DNA of 64,000 nt from Chitinophaga rhizophila (lineage in GTDB: Bacteria > Bacteroidota > Bacteroidia > Chitinophagales > Chitinophagaceae): positions 310,001-374,000 of the forward strand of contig NZ_JAICCF010000006.1 in NCBI RefSeq assembly GCF_019492185.1, in the 5' to 3' direction. Within the stretch, counting starts at the first letter, position 1. Every line of letters starts with the position of its first letter. Shown one piece after another: positions 8,930 through 17,641 of this stretch. Made by a program: the position numbers and the translations under genes. The notes under the pieces are model-generated. The model searched no databases, had not been told where the DNA came from, and was given only the letters and a program-made list of their open reading frames with translations.

Positions 8930-9910
8930 TTAAAATGGATGTCTTCGCTGCTGAGCATAAATAATTAAACGTTCTTCAGAAACTTCATCAGGCCCATAGA
9001 CAAGAAAATCCTTCACAATATCTTTACATACACGATGAACATCTGAATAACTTAATCCTACAGATGCTGCAGCAATTTTTTGAATATTGAATGTGTCTGA
9101 AAGCTTAAAATCAGCTAATTCTTTCTGGTATAGCGCAATAATTTCTTGAAGATCAGGAAGCGGAAATTGAATAATATCATCAAATCTCCTAAATAGTGCC
9201 TGATCCAAAGACTCAGGGAAGTTCGTAGCTGCGATCACTAAACTATTTGAATTGTCCTTTTCTATCTGTAGCAGGAACGTATTCAACACACGCTTTATTT
9301 CACCAACGTCATTAGGCTGATTTCTTGTTGTTCCGATACTATCAAATTCATCAAAAAAATAGACTGCTCTGAATTGATTCATAGCATCGAATATCAATCG
9401 CAACTTAGCAATGGATTCTCCCATGTAACGACTAATCAGACCGTCAAGACGGATAATAAAAAGCGGCAAGCCTAACTCGGTAGCTAATACTCTTGCAGAC
9501 ATTGTCTTTCCGCAGCCCGGAGGCCCGACAAACAGCAACTTTTTCCTGGGTGATAGATTATTCTTGCGTAAAAGCTCTACTTTATGTTGCTCATCTAACA
9601 CGCGCCTTAACGACTTCTGCACTTTTGACTCCAGTATCATCTCCTGAAGCCTTTCATGAGGTTGAATAAGTTCTAACAGATCATTGAGCTCCTTCTGGCT
9701 GGCACTTATAGGAAAAGGTTTTACAATTCCTAAACGCGATGATTTAGTGCTTTTAGCCTTATCAATCAGCTTCTTCAGTTCGTTTGCCAGTACTAGGTGT
9801 CCACTTCTTGCTTCAGAGGCAGCAATTTGCATTGCAGTAGCATAAAACCCTGCTTCATCGCCTTCAGCGAATGATCTTATTAGACCTTTTATTTGATCTG
9901 CTGCTGCCAT
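8930..9910 (-). CDS. ietA: AAA+ ATPase, IetA-like
   Basis: A 326-residue single-domain AAA+ ATPase. Walker A is GPPGCGKT at residues 129-136, Walker B is VYFFDEFD at 183-190, sensor-1 Asn is N230 in 'AATN', and the arginine pair R241-R242 in 'ALFRRFDD' fits arginine fingers. About 120 helical residues precede the ATPase core. It is the promoter-proximal gene of a two-gene operon with the S8 protease. In IetAS pairs the ATPase is thought to control or feed the protease; which partner senses the phage or plasmid is not known to me. A FtsH/spastin-like remodelling role is equally consistent with the motifs, but the protease neighbour favours IetA. Confidence 0.75.
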   Translation of the reverse strand: MAAADQIKGLIRSFAEGDEAGFYATAMQIAASEARSGHLVLANELKKLIDKAKSTKSSRLGIVKPFPISASQKELNDLLELIQPHERLQEMILESKVQKSLRRVLDEQHKVELLRKNNLSPRKKLLFVGPPGCGKTMSARVLATELGLPLFIIRLDGLISRYMGESIAKLRLIFDAMNQFRAVYFFDEFDSIGTTRNQPNDVGEIKRVLNTFLLQIEKDNSNSLVIAATNFPESLDQALFRRFDDIIQFPLPDLQEIIALYQKELADFKLSDTFNIQKIAAASVGLSYSDVHRVCKDIVKDFLVYGPDEVSEERLIIYAQQRRHPF

Positions 9911-9954
9911 ATATAATCAATCTGAAATCCGTGTCTGGATCCTTCTTAACTCAA

Positions 9955-9983
9955 AAAACATACCTGTGTACTGTTTGTGCAAA
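9955..9983 (-). promoter_or_regulatory. Candidate promoter for the ATPase-protease operon
   Basis: On the minus strand TTTG (9980-9983) is followed after 17 bp by TATGTTTT (9955-9962), one mismatch from the Bacteroidota -7 element TAnnTTTG. It lies about 45 bp upstream of the ATPase start codon. The -33 box overlaps a small palindrome, GTTTG-TG-CAAAC. Confidence 0.4.
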
Positions 9984-10054
9984 CTTCTATAGAAATCAGG
10001 CACAAATTAGGTTAATTGTGCGACATTCTGATCGTCATTTTCTTCTGTTACACT

Positions 10055-10078
10055 AAAAGCCTCCGCTCACGCGGAGGC
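10055..10078 (-). terminator. Rho-independent terminator
   Basis: GCCTCCGC (10059-10066), a TCAC loop, and GCGGAGGC (10071-10078) form an 8-bp GC stem. On the minus strand it is followed by CTTTTAG. It lies 31 bp after the stop of the 10109-10675 gene and separates it from the ATPase-protease operon. Confidence 0.75.
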
Positions 10079-10108
10079 CTATTCCCAAATAAATCATCCT
10101 ACTTCTCC

Positions 10109-10675
10109 TTACAACACTCTTTCTCTCGATGTCTCATTACCTGGTGTATCCACGGCTACTGCTGTAATTACGCTACCTGTTAAGGAGGCATTATTCACAG
10201 TAGCGGTGTACAACCAATCCAGGCCATTATCTTGCAGGGTGGCTTCACCTTCTTCGATGACAGCGCCTGCGTTGGTACGAATGATCACTTTAACGGTGGT
10301 TACTTTGAAATCATCTGAAGCCTGTATAATGACAGGATTACCTGTTCTGCCCTGATAGTTGGTAGTATCAATACTATCTACCACGGGTGCTTTAAAGGCA
10401 TCTCTCATAGCCATGTTATAGGCGCTTTGATCGGGGCCTGCAAATGCCGCGTACATAGCCTTCTTTACCGGGTCTGCCAATACAGCTTTTGCATATTGTA
10501 TAGCGGCTTTGAAGCGCTGCTGGATGACCAGTTGCTTATCTGTTGGTGGCAGATCGCTGGAGCGGCGTTTCTTGCCCATGATGGTCTTGCCTGACTTTCT
10601 ACGTGTGATAGTGATCTGATCACCGATGGTTCCGGATGCTCCTTTGAGCAATACATTATCTGTTGATTGTGCCAT
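10109..10675 (-). CDS. Hypothetical protein
   Basis: A 188-residue protein I cannot assign. The N-terminal 35 residues are Gly/Lys-rich and basic ('GKTIMGKKRRSSDLPPTD'), followed by a helical stretch (about 45-95) and a C-terminal half with alternating strand pattern and an Ig-like feel ('KVTTVKVIIRTNAGAVIEEG'). No signal peptide or membrane segment. The layout, a basic segment, then helices, then a beta domain, recalls uncharacterised Bacteroidota families such as DUF6266, but I cannot confirm this. It is transcribed alone and ends at a good terminator. It sits inside the accessory stretch between the protease/ATPase pair and the replication-like genes. Confidence 0.6.
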   Translation of the reverse strand: MAQSTDNVLLKGASGTIGDQITITRRKSGKTIMGKKRRSSDLPPTDKQLVIQQRFKAAIQYAKAVLADPVKKAMYAAFAGPDQSAYNMAMRDAFKAPVVDSIDTTNYQGRTGNPVIIQASDDFKVTTVKVIIRTNAGAVIEEGEATLQDNGLDWLYTATVNNASLTGSVITAVAVDTPGNETSRERVL

Positions 10676-11623
10676 TGTTAATAGTTTTAAAGATGAACAA
10701 TGCTGCTGGCGGAGTATCGGGAGGCGACTTGTTCGTCGCTTCGCCGTCGCTAGTTCGTCGCTTGTTGCTCCGGATCAGCAGCTGACTTTTCCATCGACCT
10801 GCCATTCAGAGTGGAGTAAAAGGCGTCTCTCTTTTACCCCGGACGCTGCCTCTTCATTGCCGGTCAACAGTGCAATAATACCGACGAATTGCTGATATGC
10901 TGCGACCAAATAGACGCCACTGCGTCAACATTGCGACGATGACGCGGTGAGTGTGCGACGAAACTTTTTCAGCGGATTTTTTTGAGAAAAATGTGAGCGA
11001 AATGATCGGTTGCGCTTCCTTTTTTCGTATCTTAGTTGGGATTATTTATCATCAACCGGACGTTAACCTGTCTTGTTTGGTTTCCCCATTTGAATAAACG
11101 CTAACGCAATCAGCACAAAGAGAATACTATAGACTAACTATCCAGAATAGCTCATTAACAATAACAGGTTACCGCCACAATAAAAAAAATCAAAACAGAT
11201 GGAACAGACAACTTCCTTGCGCTTGCGCAATTGTCCTAATGAAAATCGATTAAACGATCTCCTCGAGCGACTGCCGATGCAGTCTGTCAATGCTACCGCT
11301 AACCTCACCTCCCGCCTGTCCCTGACCCTGTTCCTCTCCCTCCTGCTACTACGACTACCCCTACCCCTACTACTATCCCTATAATCGCAGGCACTACTGC
11401 CGGCGGCTGTACCATGGCCTCTCACAACGCTTTTATATTAGCTATTGAAAGTGCCGTTACAACGCCTCGCGTAAACGTCCATCCCCCGGACGACCACCAG
11501 GGATTCACCAATTATTCGACTATATAATATTTATTAACTGCGCCGATCATCCGGAGGCAGCTGACTGTCGCTGTACAATCACGTCATTGCCTGTCTACGG
11601 ATTACCGGCATAACGATATCGGC
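10676..11623. other. 948-bp stretch with no convincing gene
   Basis: Nothing here reads as a confident gene. On the minus strand 10775-10909 there is a 44-residue frame with a TTG start ('VAAYQQFVGIIALLTGNEEA'...), coding-like in composition but unsupported. 10729-10770 holds repeated GTTCGTCGCT units. From about 11305 to 11526 on the plus strand there is an open frame rich in Pro and Thr that lacks a start codon, which may be a decayed gene. The part from 11430 to 11623 probably contains the promoter of the replication-like operon, but no clear TAnnTTTG box was found. Confidence 0.5.
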
Positions 11624-12127
11624 ATGAATTATATCATTCATCTGAACACGTTTTTTGCGAAAGCAGAAAGCGAAGAGTGGCTTACGCCCTATCACCAGAG
11701 CTTATACCTCGCCCTCTTCAGAATGTGGAACCAGGCTAAGTTTAAAAATGAATTGAAAATATATCGAGACGTCATGATGGCGAAAGCAAAAATCGGATCA
11801 AAAAAAACATACTACGCCTGTATGAAAGATCTGACTGCTGCCGGCTTTATTCAATACCACCCGTCAAAGAACAGGTTTGAATCTGCCAGCGTAACCATGA
11901 TACCGTTTCATAACACAACACAAACGCCTGCCCGTGTACCAGATCAGGTACCACAGCGGTCTGCAAATGATACACTACCGGTATCACATGTAGGACATAT
12001 TCTTAAACAGGAATATAAAACTGTAACAAACCAAACGGTAAATTATCACGAGTACAATAATATCCCTCAAAATGACAACAACAACAATGGCAGTAGACGT
12101 GCCGGCTTCTATCACGAGCCCTTTTGA
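11624..12127 (+). CDS. Replication-associated protein, winged-helix-like
   Basis: A 167-residue protein. Residues 1-90 ('YHQSLYLALFRMWNQ', 'KAKIGSKKTYYACMKDLTAAGFI', 'YHPSKNRFESASVTM') have the pattern of the winged-helix replication/primosome proteins found in Bacteroidota mobile elements, where a gene like this precedes a DnaC-like loader. The C-terminal 60 residues are Asn/Gln-rich and probably unstructured. The next gene, a DnaC-like ATPase, starts 56 bp before its stop, so translation is likely coupled. The assignment rests on the pairing and on pattern, not on a named family. Confidence 0.55.
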   Translation: MNYIIHLNTFFAKAESEEWLTPYHQSLYLALFRMWNQAKFKNELKIYRDVMMAKAKIGSKKTYYACMKDLTAAGFIQYHPSKNRFESASVTMIPFHNTTQTPARVPDQVPQRSANDTLPVSHVGHILKQEYKTVTNQTVNYHEYNNIPQNDNNNNGSRRAGFYHEPF

Positions 12128-12743
12128 TTACAAAGATATCCTGCGGCGACTGCAGCAGAAAGGACGCAGCCTATTCGGACCACACTTCAAGCTGCATAAA
12201 CCAGATCTGCCTATTATCGTGCCCATCGTTGCCTGGATGCTGCGCGATGACGTGGTTGCCAGTCAATGCAGGATAGATCTGAACAAAGGTATCTTCCTCG
12301 GTGGAGATATCGGTACCGGTAAAACACAGCTGATGCAACTCATGCGCTGTATCGTATACAGCCCATACGAATATGCCGTGCATAGTTGTCCGAAGATAGC
12401 ACTGGACTTCGGTAAATCCGGTACCCAGACCATTATGCGCTACTCTTACGATTGCCTCAGCAAAAATAGCAGTATACAGGCTGTCTGCTGCTTTGATGAC
12501 CTGGGTAAAGAGATCAATACCAAACACTACGGCACCTCCTGCAATATCATGCAACAGATACTGCTGGCCCGGTACGAACTGTTTGTGCAACATGGCATCA
12601 TCACCCATGTTACCTCTGCCCTGAATACCCTACAACTGGAAGAGAAGTACGGAACAGGCATCAGAAGCAGGTTCCGCGAGATGTTCAACAGAATCACATT
12701 TCCGGCTAATACAGCCGATAAACGCAAAAATTATTTACAATAA
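12072..12743 (+). CDS. DnaC-like ATPase / helicase loader
   Basis: A 223-residue AAA+ protein. Walker A is GGDIGTGKT at residues 77-85 and Walker B is VCCFDDLG at 138-144; a final 'GIRSRFREMFNRITFP' block matches the sensor-2/arginine region of DnaC/IstB loaders. Such proteins deliver the replicative helicase to DNA, often on plasmids, phages and integrative elements. It overlaps the upstream gene by 56 bp and precedes a hypothetical gene by 12 bp. An alternative start at the ATG for residue 6 is possible. No integrase or portal gene is nearby, so the module may be a remnant. Confidence 0.7.
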   Translation: MTTTTMAVDVPASITSPFDYKDILRRLQQKGRSLFGPHFKLHKPDLPIIVPIVAWMLRDDVVASQCRIDLNKGIFLGGDIGTGKTQLMQLMRCIVYSPYEYAVHSCPKIALDFGKSGTQTIMRYSYDCLSKNSSIQAVCCFDDLGKEINTKHYGTSCNIMQQILLARYELFVQHGIITHVTSALNTLQLEEKYGTGIRSRFREMFNRITFPANTADKRKNYLQ

Positions 12744-12755
12744 AAACTTATTATC

Positions 12756-13553
12756 ATGCAAAAGAATACAAACAACAGACATACTTTAAAAAAATTCCGT
12801 GGCCACTCAAAAGAAAGGTTAGCCACCGACCCGGCCTTCAAAAAGGTACGCGCCAACTGGCAGGACTTCACCACCGCGGCACGCTGCGCCAAATTACTGC
12901 GCACTGCTATGGAAAGTGTACAGGGCCCTGTACACGATCGCGCCAGACATACCATGCTGACAAGAAGCTTCAGCACCTTGCTGCGTACTGATACTTCATC
13001 TGCCGCCGGAGAACGCACCATCGCCAATACTGACCTGACATTACTGCGGGAGCTGGAACTGAATACCGGGACGTTATTTAACGACATCTTCTGCTTCTCT
13101 TTTGCAAACGTTGACGTCAGCAGGTCCAGCGGAACAGCTAATATCAGGGTATATCATCCTGATTTATATGAGAATGTACAAACTATCAAAGGCGTCGCAA
13201 AGTATGAATTGCAGGTAGCCATCGCTGAGATGGATTTTCAGAAAATGGACTTCAGATTGCATAAGTCCACCTCCGGTATACGCCCCGTTAAAAAGAACCG
13301 TGAAATAACACTTGACTTTAAATTGCAGATAACGCGGGACAGTCAGGCACCCCTGTTTGTCTTATTCGCAGCAGATCTGTACGGGCAGGACTGGAAAGTG
13401 AAAAGCAGCGCTATTACAATTGCAGCCGTTCTGCCATTCGGACTGAACGTATCCGATCCCGGGCAACCTGCCACAAGAGAACACCGAATACTGATCCTAA
13501 TGCCATATTCAATAACTGATAACGCAGCACCACCGGAGATGCCAGCACACTAA
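12756..13553 (+). CDS. Hypothetical protein, third gene of the replication-like module
   Basis: A 265-residue protein of unknown function. The N-terminus is basic ('RHTLKKFRGHSKERL') and followed by a helical region, then a beta-rich C-terminal half; the basic-helical-beta order resembles that of the 188-residue protein at 10109-10675, so the two may be distant relatives. It follows the DnaC-like gene by 12 bp. Its last 46 residues are encoded antisense to the end of the convergent membrane gene (13414-14874), a 140-bp overlap. Since that membrane gene matches its paralogue to the end, the tail here is the more likely newcomer. Confidence 0.5.
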   Translation: MQKNTNNRHTLKKFRGHSKERLATDPAFKKVRANWQDFTTAARCAKLLRTAMESVQGPVHDRARHTMLTRSFSTLLRTDTSSAAGERTIANTDLTLLRELELNTGTLFNDIFCFSFANVDVSRSSGTANIRVYHPDLYENVQTIKGVAKYELQVAIAEMDFQKMDFRLHKSTSGIRPVKKNREITLDFKLQITRDSQAPLFVLFAADLYGQDWKVKSSAITIAAVLPFGLNVSDPGQPATREHRILILMPYSITDNAAPPEMPAH

Positions 13554-14874
13554 AACCATAGTGTATGATCCAGTAAAATGTTCCTATCCGCAAAGCACTT
13601 CTGAAACGGGTGTCTGCGAATGATGGTCCGCCGGCGCTGTAGTAAGCAATCCACCCTGAAATAAAAAACAGGATGATCACTACCATCGCCGCAGGGTAAT
13701 AGTCAAATATCTGCAGCTCCTGCTTGCCGGAACGGGTATTAACTTTGTTGGAAGGATAGTGGAACCAGGCCTGTGCAACCGGCCATACGGTGTCGCGGCC
13801 GTCGTTGTACACGGCCAGGTTCTCTGCCGGCGGATAAGCATACTGGATAAAATTAGGCAGGAGATAATACCGGAAATATTGCAGCGGATACTGGCTGATC
13901 AGGTATTTACCATAATCATTGTACAAAGGGGCCACTACCGCCATCTGCTGTAGATGTGCCGCATTATCTGCTATGTTCACTGCACCCGGTACAGGCTGTA
14001 ACGGCGACCCGGGATCCCATAGGTAAAACGCCATCATTGGCCACCCATCTGGTCGTTGGGACATAGGAACCTGTTGCAGTGAATCCAGGTAATGCGTCAC
14101 TTTACGGTGGATAACAGTAAACTGCTCCGGCACTTCCAGCGCTGGTCTTTCGGGCATATGTGCATACGCATAAACCGCATTGCTTGCCATCTGCCAGCCA
14201 CTGAAAGCAGAGAACTGACGTACGCCCATTACACGCAGATTGGCATCCGCAGTATACAGCATAAAGCCGCCGATCATACTGATCATCAGCAGTCCGCTGG
14301 CTATCTTCAGCCGGACCGAAAACCGGCAGAATACGATCACTGTTATACTGATCACCGGATAGATCAGCGCATGATAACGAATGGTATACGCAAGCACCAA
14401 CACCAGTAAATGCGCAGCCAGCAGCCAGCGTGAGGGCTCATACACCAGGCGGAATAACTGGGATATCCAGACCAGGCTAAGTCCGATAAAATAGACGTCG
14501 CTGGTGATATAATTGCTGAGGTAAAGAATAGCAGGATTCAAGAACAGGCAACAGAAAATGATACGCCGCGTCCAGGGATTGGAAGTATTGAGATCCAGCA
14601 ATGTCAGGAAAAAATATAAGGCGCAAAGGTGATAGAAAAAGTATTGTACAAAGACAAGGACCGTATCAGTATGCGTAAAAAAGCCGACAAACCGGATCAG
14701 CTTCGCATATCCAACCGGCCACATATTCGCATCAATATTCTCTGTAGCGCTACGCAGATAGTTGTAAGAATCCTGCATAAAGTTGGGAAACGGATAAAAA
14801 TACTTAAAGGCAATAAATTGCAGCAGCATGGTGAACATTGCCAGATAGACATATCTCAGGAATTGCATTCTCAT
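13414..14874 (-). CDS. Polytopic membrane protein, GT-C glycosyltransferase-like (paralogue)
   Basis: A 486-residue integral membrane protein with about ten hydrophobic segments, paralogous over its whole length to 3689-5161. Shared blocks include 'WPVGYAKLIR', 'SAFSGWQMASNAVYAYA', 'APLYNDYGKYLISQYP' and 'YGFSVLASPVVLRYQ'. The first loop has 'MQDSYNYLRSA', keeping the acidic residue and tyrosines expected of a GT-C active site. It likely works on lipid-linked sugars at the membrane, but substrate is unknown. The C-terminus ends where the paralogue does, which supports this gene over the convergent overlapping one. An S9 peptidase gene diverges from it 121 bp away. Confidence 0.65.
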   Translation of the reverse strand: MRMQFLRYVYLAMFTMLLQFIAFKYFYPFPNFMQDSYNYLRSATENIDANMWPVGYAKLIRFVGFFTHTDTVLVFVQYFFYHLCALYFFLTLLDLNTSNPWTRRIIFCCLFLNPAILYLSNYITSDVYFIGLSLVWISQLFRLVYEPSRWLLAAHLLVLVLAYTIRYHALIYPVISITVIVFCRFSVRLKIASGLLMISMIGGFMLYTADANLRVMGVRQFSAFSGWQMASNAVYAYAHMPERPALEVPEQFTVIHRKVTHYLDSLQQVPMSQRPDGWPMMAFYLWDPGSPLQPVPGAVNIADNAAHLQQMAVVAPLYNDYGKYLISQYPLQYFRYYLLPNFIQYAYPPAENLAVYNDGRDTVWPVAQAWFHYPSNKVNTRSGKQELQIFDYYPAAMVVIILFFISGWIAYYSAGGPSFADTRFRSALRIGTFYWIIHYGFSVLASPVVLRYQLLNMALGSVFGVLLWQVARDRIRSVRMAERLQL

Positions 14875-14995
14875 AATATGCAGGAATTTAAACTACCAGA
14901 TCCATCCAATACTTTGGAGATAGAGAATATTTTTCAGACAAATTAAAGTTAATAGTTAAAACCTAACTTATTTCAACATCATAAAAAGAACTACT

Positions 14996-17218
14996 GTGTT
15001 AACCCGTTTATGTATTTTAATATTGCTTTACAGCTATCCGCTCACAGTACAGGCCCAGCTGCCACCGCTGACACATGATAGCTGGCGTACGTGGATGACG
15101 CTATCCGCAGACTACGCACTGCGGCATGATGCCCGCTATTGCTGGTATCAATATGGTTCGCCAACAGCAGGTGATACCCTGGTATACCAGGCGATACACC
15201 ATTCCTTTTACCGGACTTTTCCGCAGGGGTTCAACGCCGCCTTCTCAGCAAACTATTTCCTTTGTCAGCTGCCGGGCGATACTTTGGTCATCGCAGATGG
15301 AGACAGCATACAATACCTGCCAAACGTGCAGTCTTATCAGGCGCATTTTGATCAACTCGTCCTTCAGCAGAGCGATACCCTGTTCTGGAAAGACCTGCGG
15401 CACAATACGACGAAAACGGTATGGCACGGGACTGTACAGGCCATCGCATTCGACGGCACACAACTGGCATTTGTTGAAAACGGCCATCTCAGGCATTATC
15501 AGCCCCTAACAGATAGTACCACCTTACTGCTATACAACTGTGCCGGCGGATTACAGTTCCTAAAAGATGGTAAACACCTGCTATACCAGCTCCCCCGGCC
15601 ACAGGCGACTGCCACAGCAAAACTGCGTATCTGGCATTATCAGGATTACTATCTGCAAAAGCCACCACCGATGCCGGTAACCATGGTGATGATACTGGCT
15701 ACAAAGCGGGTGTACCCCGTTACTACGGATAGTACGCAGATCGCCTGGCAACAGGGAGGACGGTATATCGTTACGCAAAACATACTGCATCACCAGGAGT
15801 ACTATTGGAATAAACAGCGCACCGCAACGCTATACCTGTTCGATACCCATACCGGTACGCAGCGGCAGGTAGTGTCTAATGCAGACAAACTATTACTGCA
15901 GCCGGCCGTCTCACCGGGTGAACAATTCATGACCTGGTATGATCCATCAGATGGTTATATATACAGCTATGAGATAGGCACAGGCCGTAGCCGCCGGCTG
16001 ATGAAAAGCATTGGCATCGCGCAATGGGCAGCAGGCGACAGCACCGTATTTATGCATACACAGCGGGAGGTGTGGGCGATAGATCCACGGGGAAAGCGAC
16101 CGGCAGAACATCTTACACGCGGACAATCACGCCGGCTGACATTCAGGATGCTGACACCCGACGTGCTAACTGCTTTTGACAATAAGACCAAAGCAAACGG
16201 TTACTGGCGGATCAGGCAGCATACACTGGTGAATTGTGGTATGACAGACGCCCTGTATTACATGCCGGTGTATCCGCTGGATCATTATAAACCCGTTAAA
16301 GCAAAAGATATTGCTGCCTGGTTAATAACGCGTATGCGCGCTGATGGCAGTCCGGTATTGCTATTCACAACAGACTTTATATCCTTTCTGCCATTGAGGG
16401 AAGTATATCCGGAGAAGAAATACAACTGGCTGCGTGTTACATTAACAAAACATGGCCTGTTATATACACCGCAAGACTTCTATCCGCAGCAAAAGTATCC
16501 TGTCATCTTTCATTACTATGAGGGCAGTAAAGATCAGCTGCATCGGTATGTACCGCCGGCATTAAGTGAAGGTGGGCTTAATATCCCCTGGTACGTCAGC
16601 AACGGTTATGTTGTATTTGTACCACATATAGTGACGAAGGCAACGCGTACCGGCAAAAGTGCCGCCCGTGCAGTGATACGTGCTGCACGGTATGTATCCC
16701 GTTTCTCTTGGGCAGATAAAAAGAGAATGGGATTGCAGGGGCATAGTTTCGGGGGATATGTCACCAACTATGTGATAACGCATACGCGGAGATTCGCAGC
16801 AGCACAAGCTTCCGCCGGACCGGTAAATTTCATTAGCGGATATGGCGCTGTCAGGAAATTAACAGGTACAGCGATGCAACCCTTATATGAGCAGGGGCAG
16901 AACAAGATGGCGACGCCACCATGGAAGCGTCCGCAGCGGTACCTGAACAATTCGCCGGTGATGCGGTCGGATAAGGTATACACGCCATTACTGATGCTGC
17001 ATAATGACAATGATAACGCAGTACCCTTTGCACAGGGCATAGAGTTTTTCACCGCATTGCGGCGTTTACAGCGGCCGGTATGGCTGCTCCAGTATGCGGG
17101 AGAAGGACACCAGTTGTACAGAAATGAAGATAAGCATGACTTTTCAGTCCGGCAGCAGCAGTTCTTTGATCACTATCTGAAAGGACAGCCGATGCCGGAC
17201 TGGATGAAGGGTCATTGA
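14996..17218 (+). CDS. S9 family prolyl oligopeptidase-type peptidase, secreted
   Basis: A 740-residue precursor with a Sec signal peptide ending near residue 20 ('LTVQAQ'). The start is a GTG; no ATG lies in a better place. The middle part has a beta-propeller-like repeat pattern and the C-terminal 250 residues form an alpha/beta hydrolase. The catalytic triad reads Ser584 in 'GHSFGG', Asp673 in 'HNDNDNAVP' and His705 in 'GEGHQLY'. These enzymes cut short peptides after proline or small residues in the periplasm. The gene is monocistronic and meets the small convergent gene 17212-17559 with a 7-bp overlap. Confidence 0.85.
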   Translation: MLTRLCILILLYSYPLTVQAQLPPLTHDSWRTWMTLSADYALRHDARYCWYQYGSPTAGDTLVYQAIHHSFYRTFPQGFNAAFSANYFLCQLPGDTLVIADGDSIQYLPNVQSYQAHFDQLVLQQSDTLFWKDLRHNTTKTVWHGTVQAIAFDGTQLAFVENGHLRHYQPLTDSTTLLLYNCAGGLQFLKDGKHLLYQLPRPQATATAKLRIWHYQDYYLQKPPPMPVTMVMILATKRVYPVTTDSTQIAWQQGGRYIVTQNILHHQEYYWNKQRTATLYLFDTHTGTQRQVVSNADKLLLQPAVSPGEQFMTWYDPSDGYIYSYEIGTGRSRRLMKSIGIAQWAAGDSTVFMHTQREVWAIDPRGKRPAEHLTRGQSRRLTFRMLTPDVLTAFDNKTKANGYWRIRQHTLVNCGMTDALYYMPVYPLDHYKPVKAKDIAAWLITRMRADGSPVLLFTTDFISFLPLREVYPEKKYNWLRVTLTKHGLLYTPQDFYPQQKYPVIFHYYEGSKDQLHRYVPPALSEGGLNIPWYVSNGYVVFVPHIVTKATRTGKSAARAVIRAARYVSRFSWADKKRMGLQGHSFGGYVTNYVITHTRRFAAAQASAGPVNFISGYGAVRKLTGTAMQPLYEQGQNKMATPPWKRPQRYLNNSPVMRSDKVYTPLLMLHNDNDNAVPFAQGIEFFTALRRLQRPVWLLQYAGEGHQLYRNEDKHDFSVRQQQFFDHYLKGQPMPDWMKGH

Positions 17219-17559
17219 CCATTATCATCATAAATGCCGGCCAGGGTAGGCCATGGTGCACCAGTTACTACAGTAATGAAATAGAAAGCGCCGCCGATAG
17301 TTGTGGTGGATTGTACTGTTCTGGTGTACAGGGCACGGGTAATGTTCAATGGCGGTTCCAGAATGTCAGTCTGGAAAGTCCTGTAAGGAGCCAGATAGGC
17401 ATACATAAGATTACGCGACGCACCATTATGGAAAAAATCGCCGGTAGTCGGATAGAAGAGATTTGCCTGTTGCATGCGCTTTCCGGCTTTGAAAGACATA
17501 ATACCTCCGGCTACTGCCAACAGGGCGATCAACGTTAAAATAATCCTGGCTTTGTGCAT
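17212..17559 (-). CDS. Small membrane-anchored or secreted hypothetical protein
   Basis: A 115-residue protein with a basic N-terminus and one hydrophobic segment (residues 5-22, 'IILTLIALLAVAGGIMSF'), either an uncleaved anchor or a signal peptide. The remainder has no motif I recognise. It lies 82 bp downstream of the SusD stop on the same strand, so it may be the last gene of the SusC-SusD transcript. Small proteins of this form are common and uncharacterised in Chitinophagaceae. Confidence 0.5.
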   Translation of the reverse strand: MHKARIILTLIALLAVAGGIMSFKAGKRMQQANLFYPTTGDFFHNGASRNLMYAYLAPYRTFQTDILEPPLNITRALYTRTVQSTTTIGGAFYFITVVTGAPWPTLAGIYDDNGQ

Positions 17560-17641
17560 AAAGAAAATGTGTTTGCACTAAGATAGAATTACTAAAATGG
17601 AAAAGAATTAGGACAGCAACGTGTGATTTTGGAGACAACGA

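Noticed and set aside
11199..11384. A 61-residue plus-strand frame and a 95-residue minus-strand frame (11138-11425)
   Set aside because: Both arise from a low-complexity CT-rich tract; the predicted chains are repeats of Leu or Arg/Ser and lack any start-region support.
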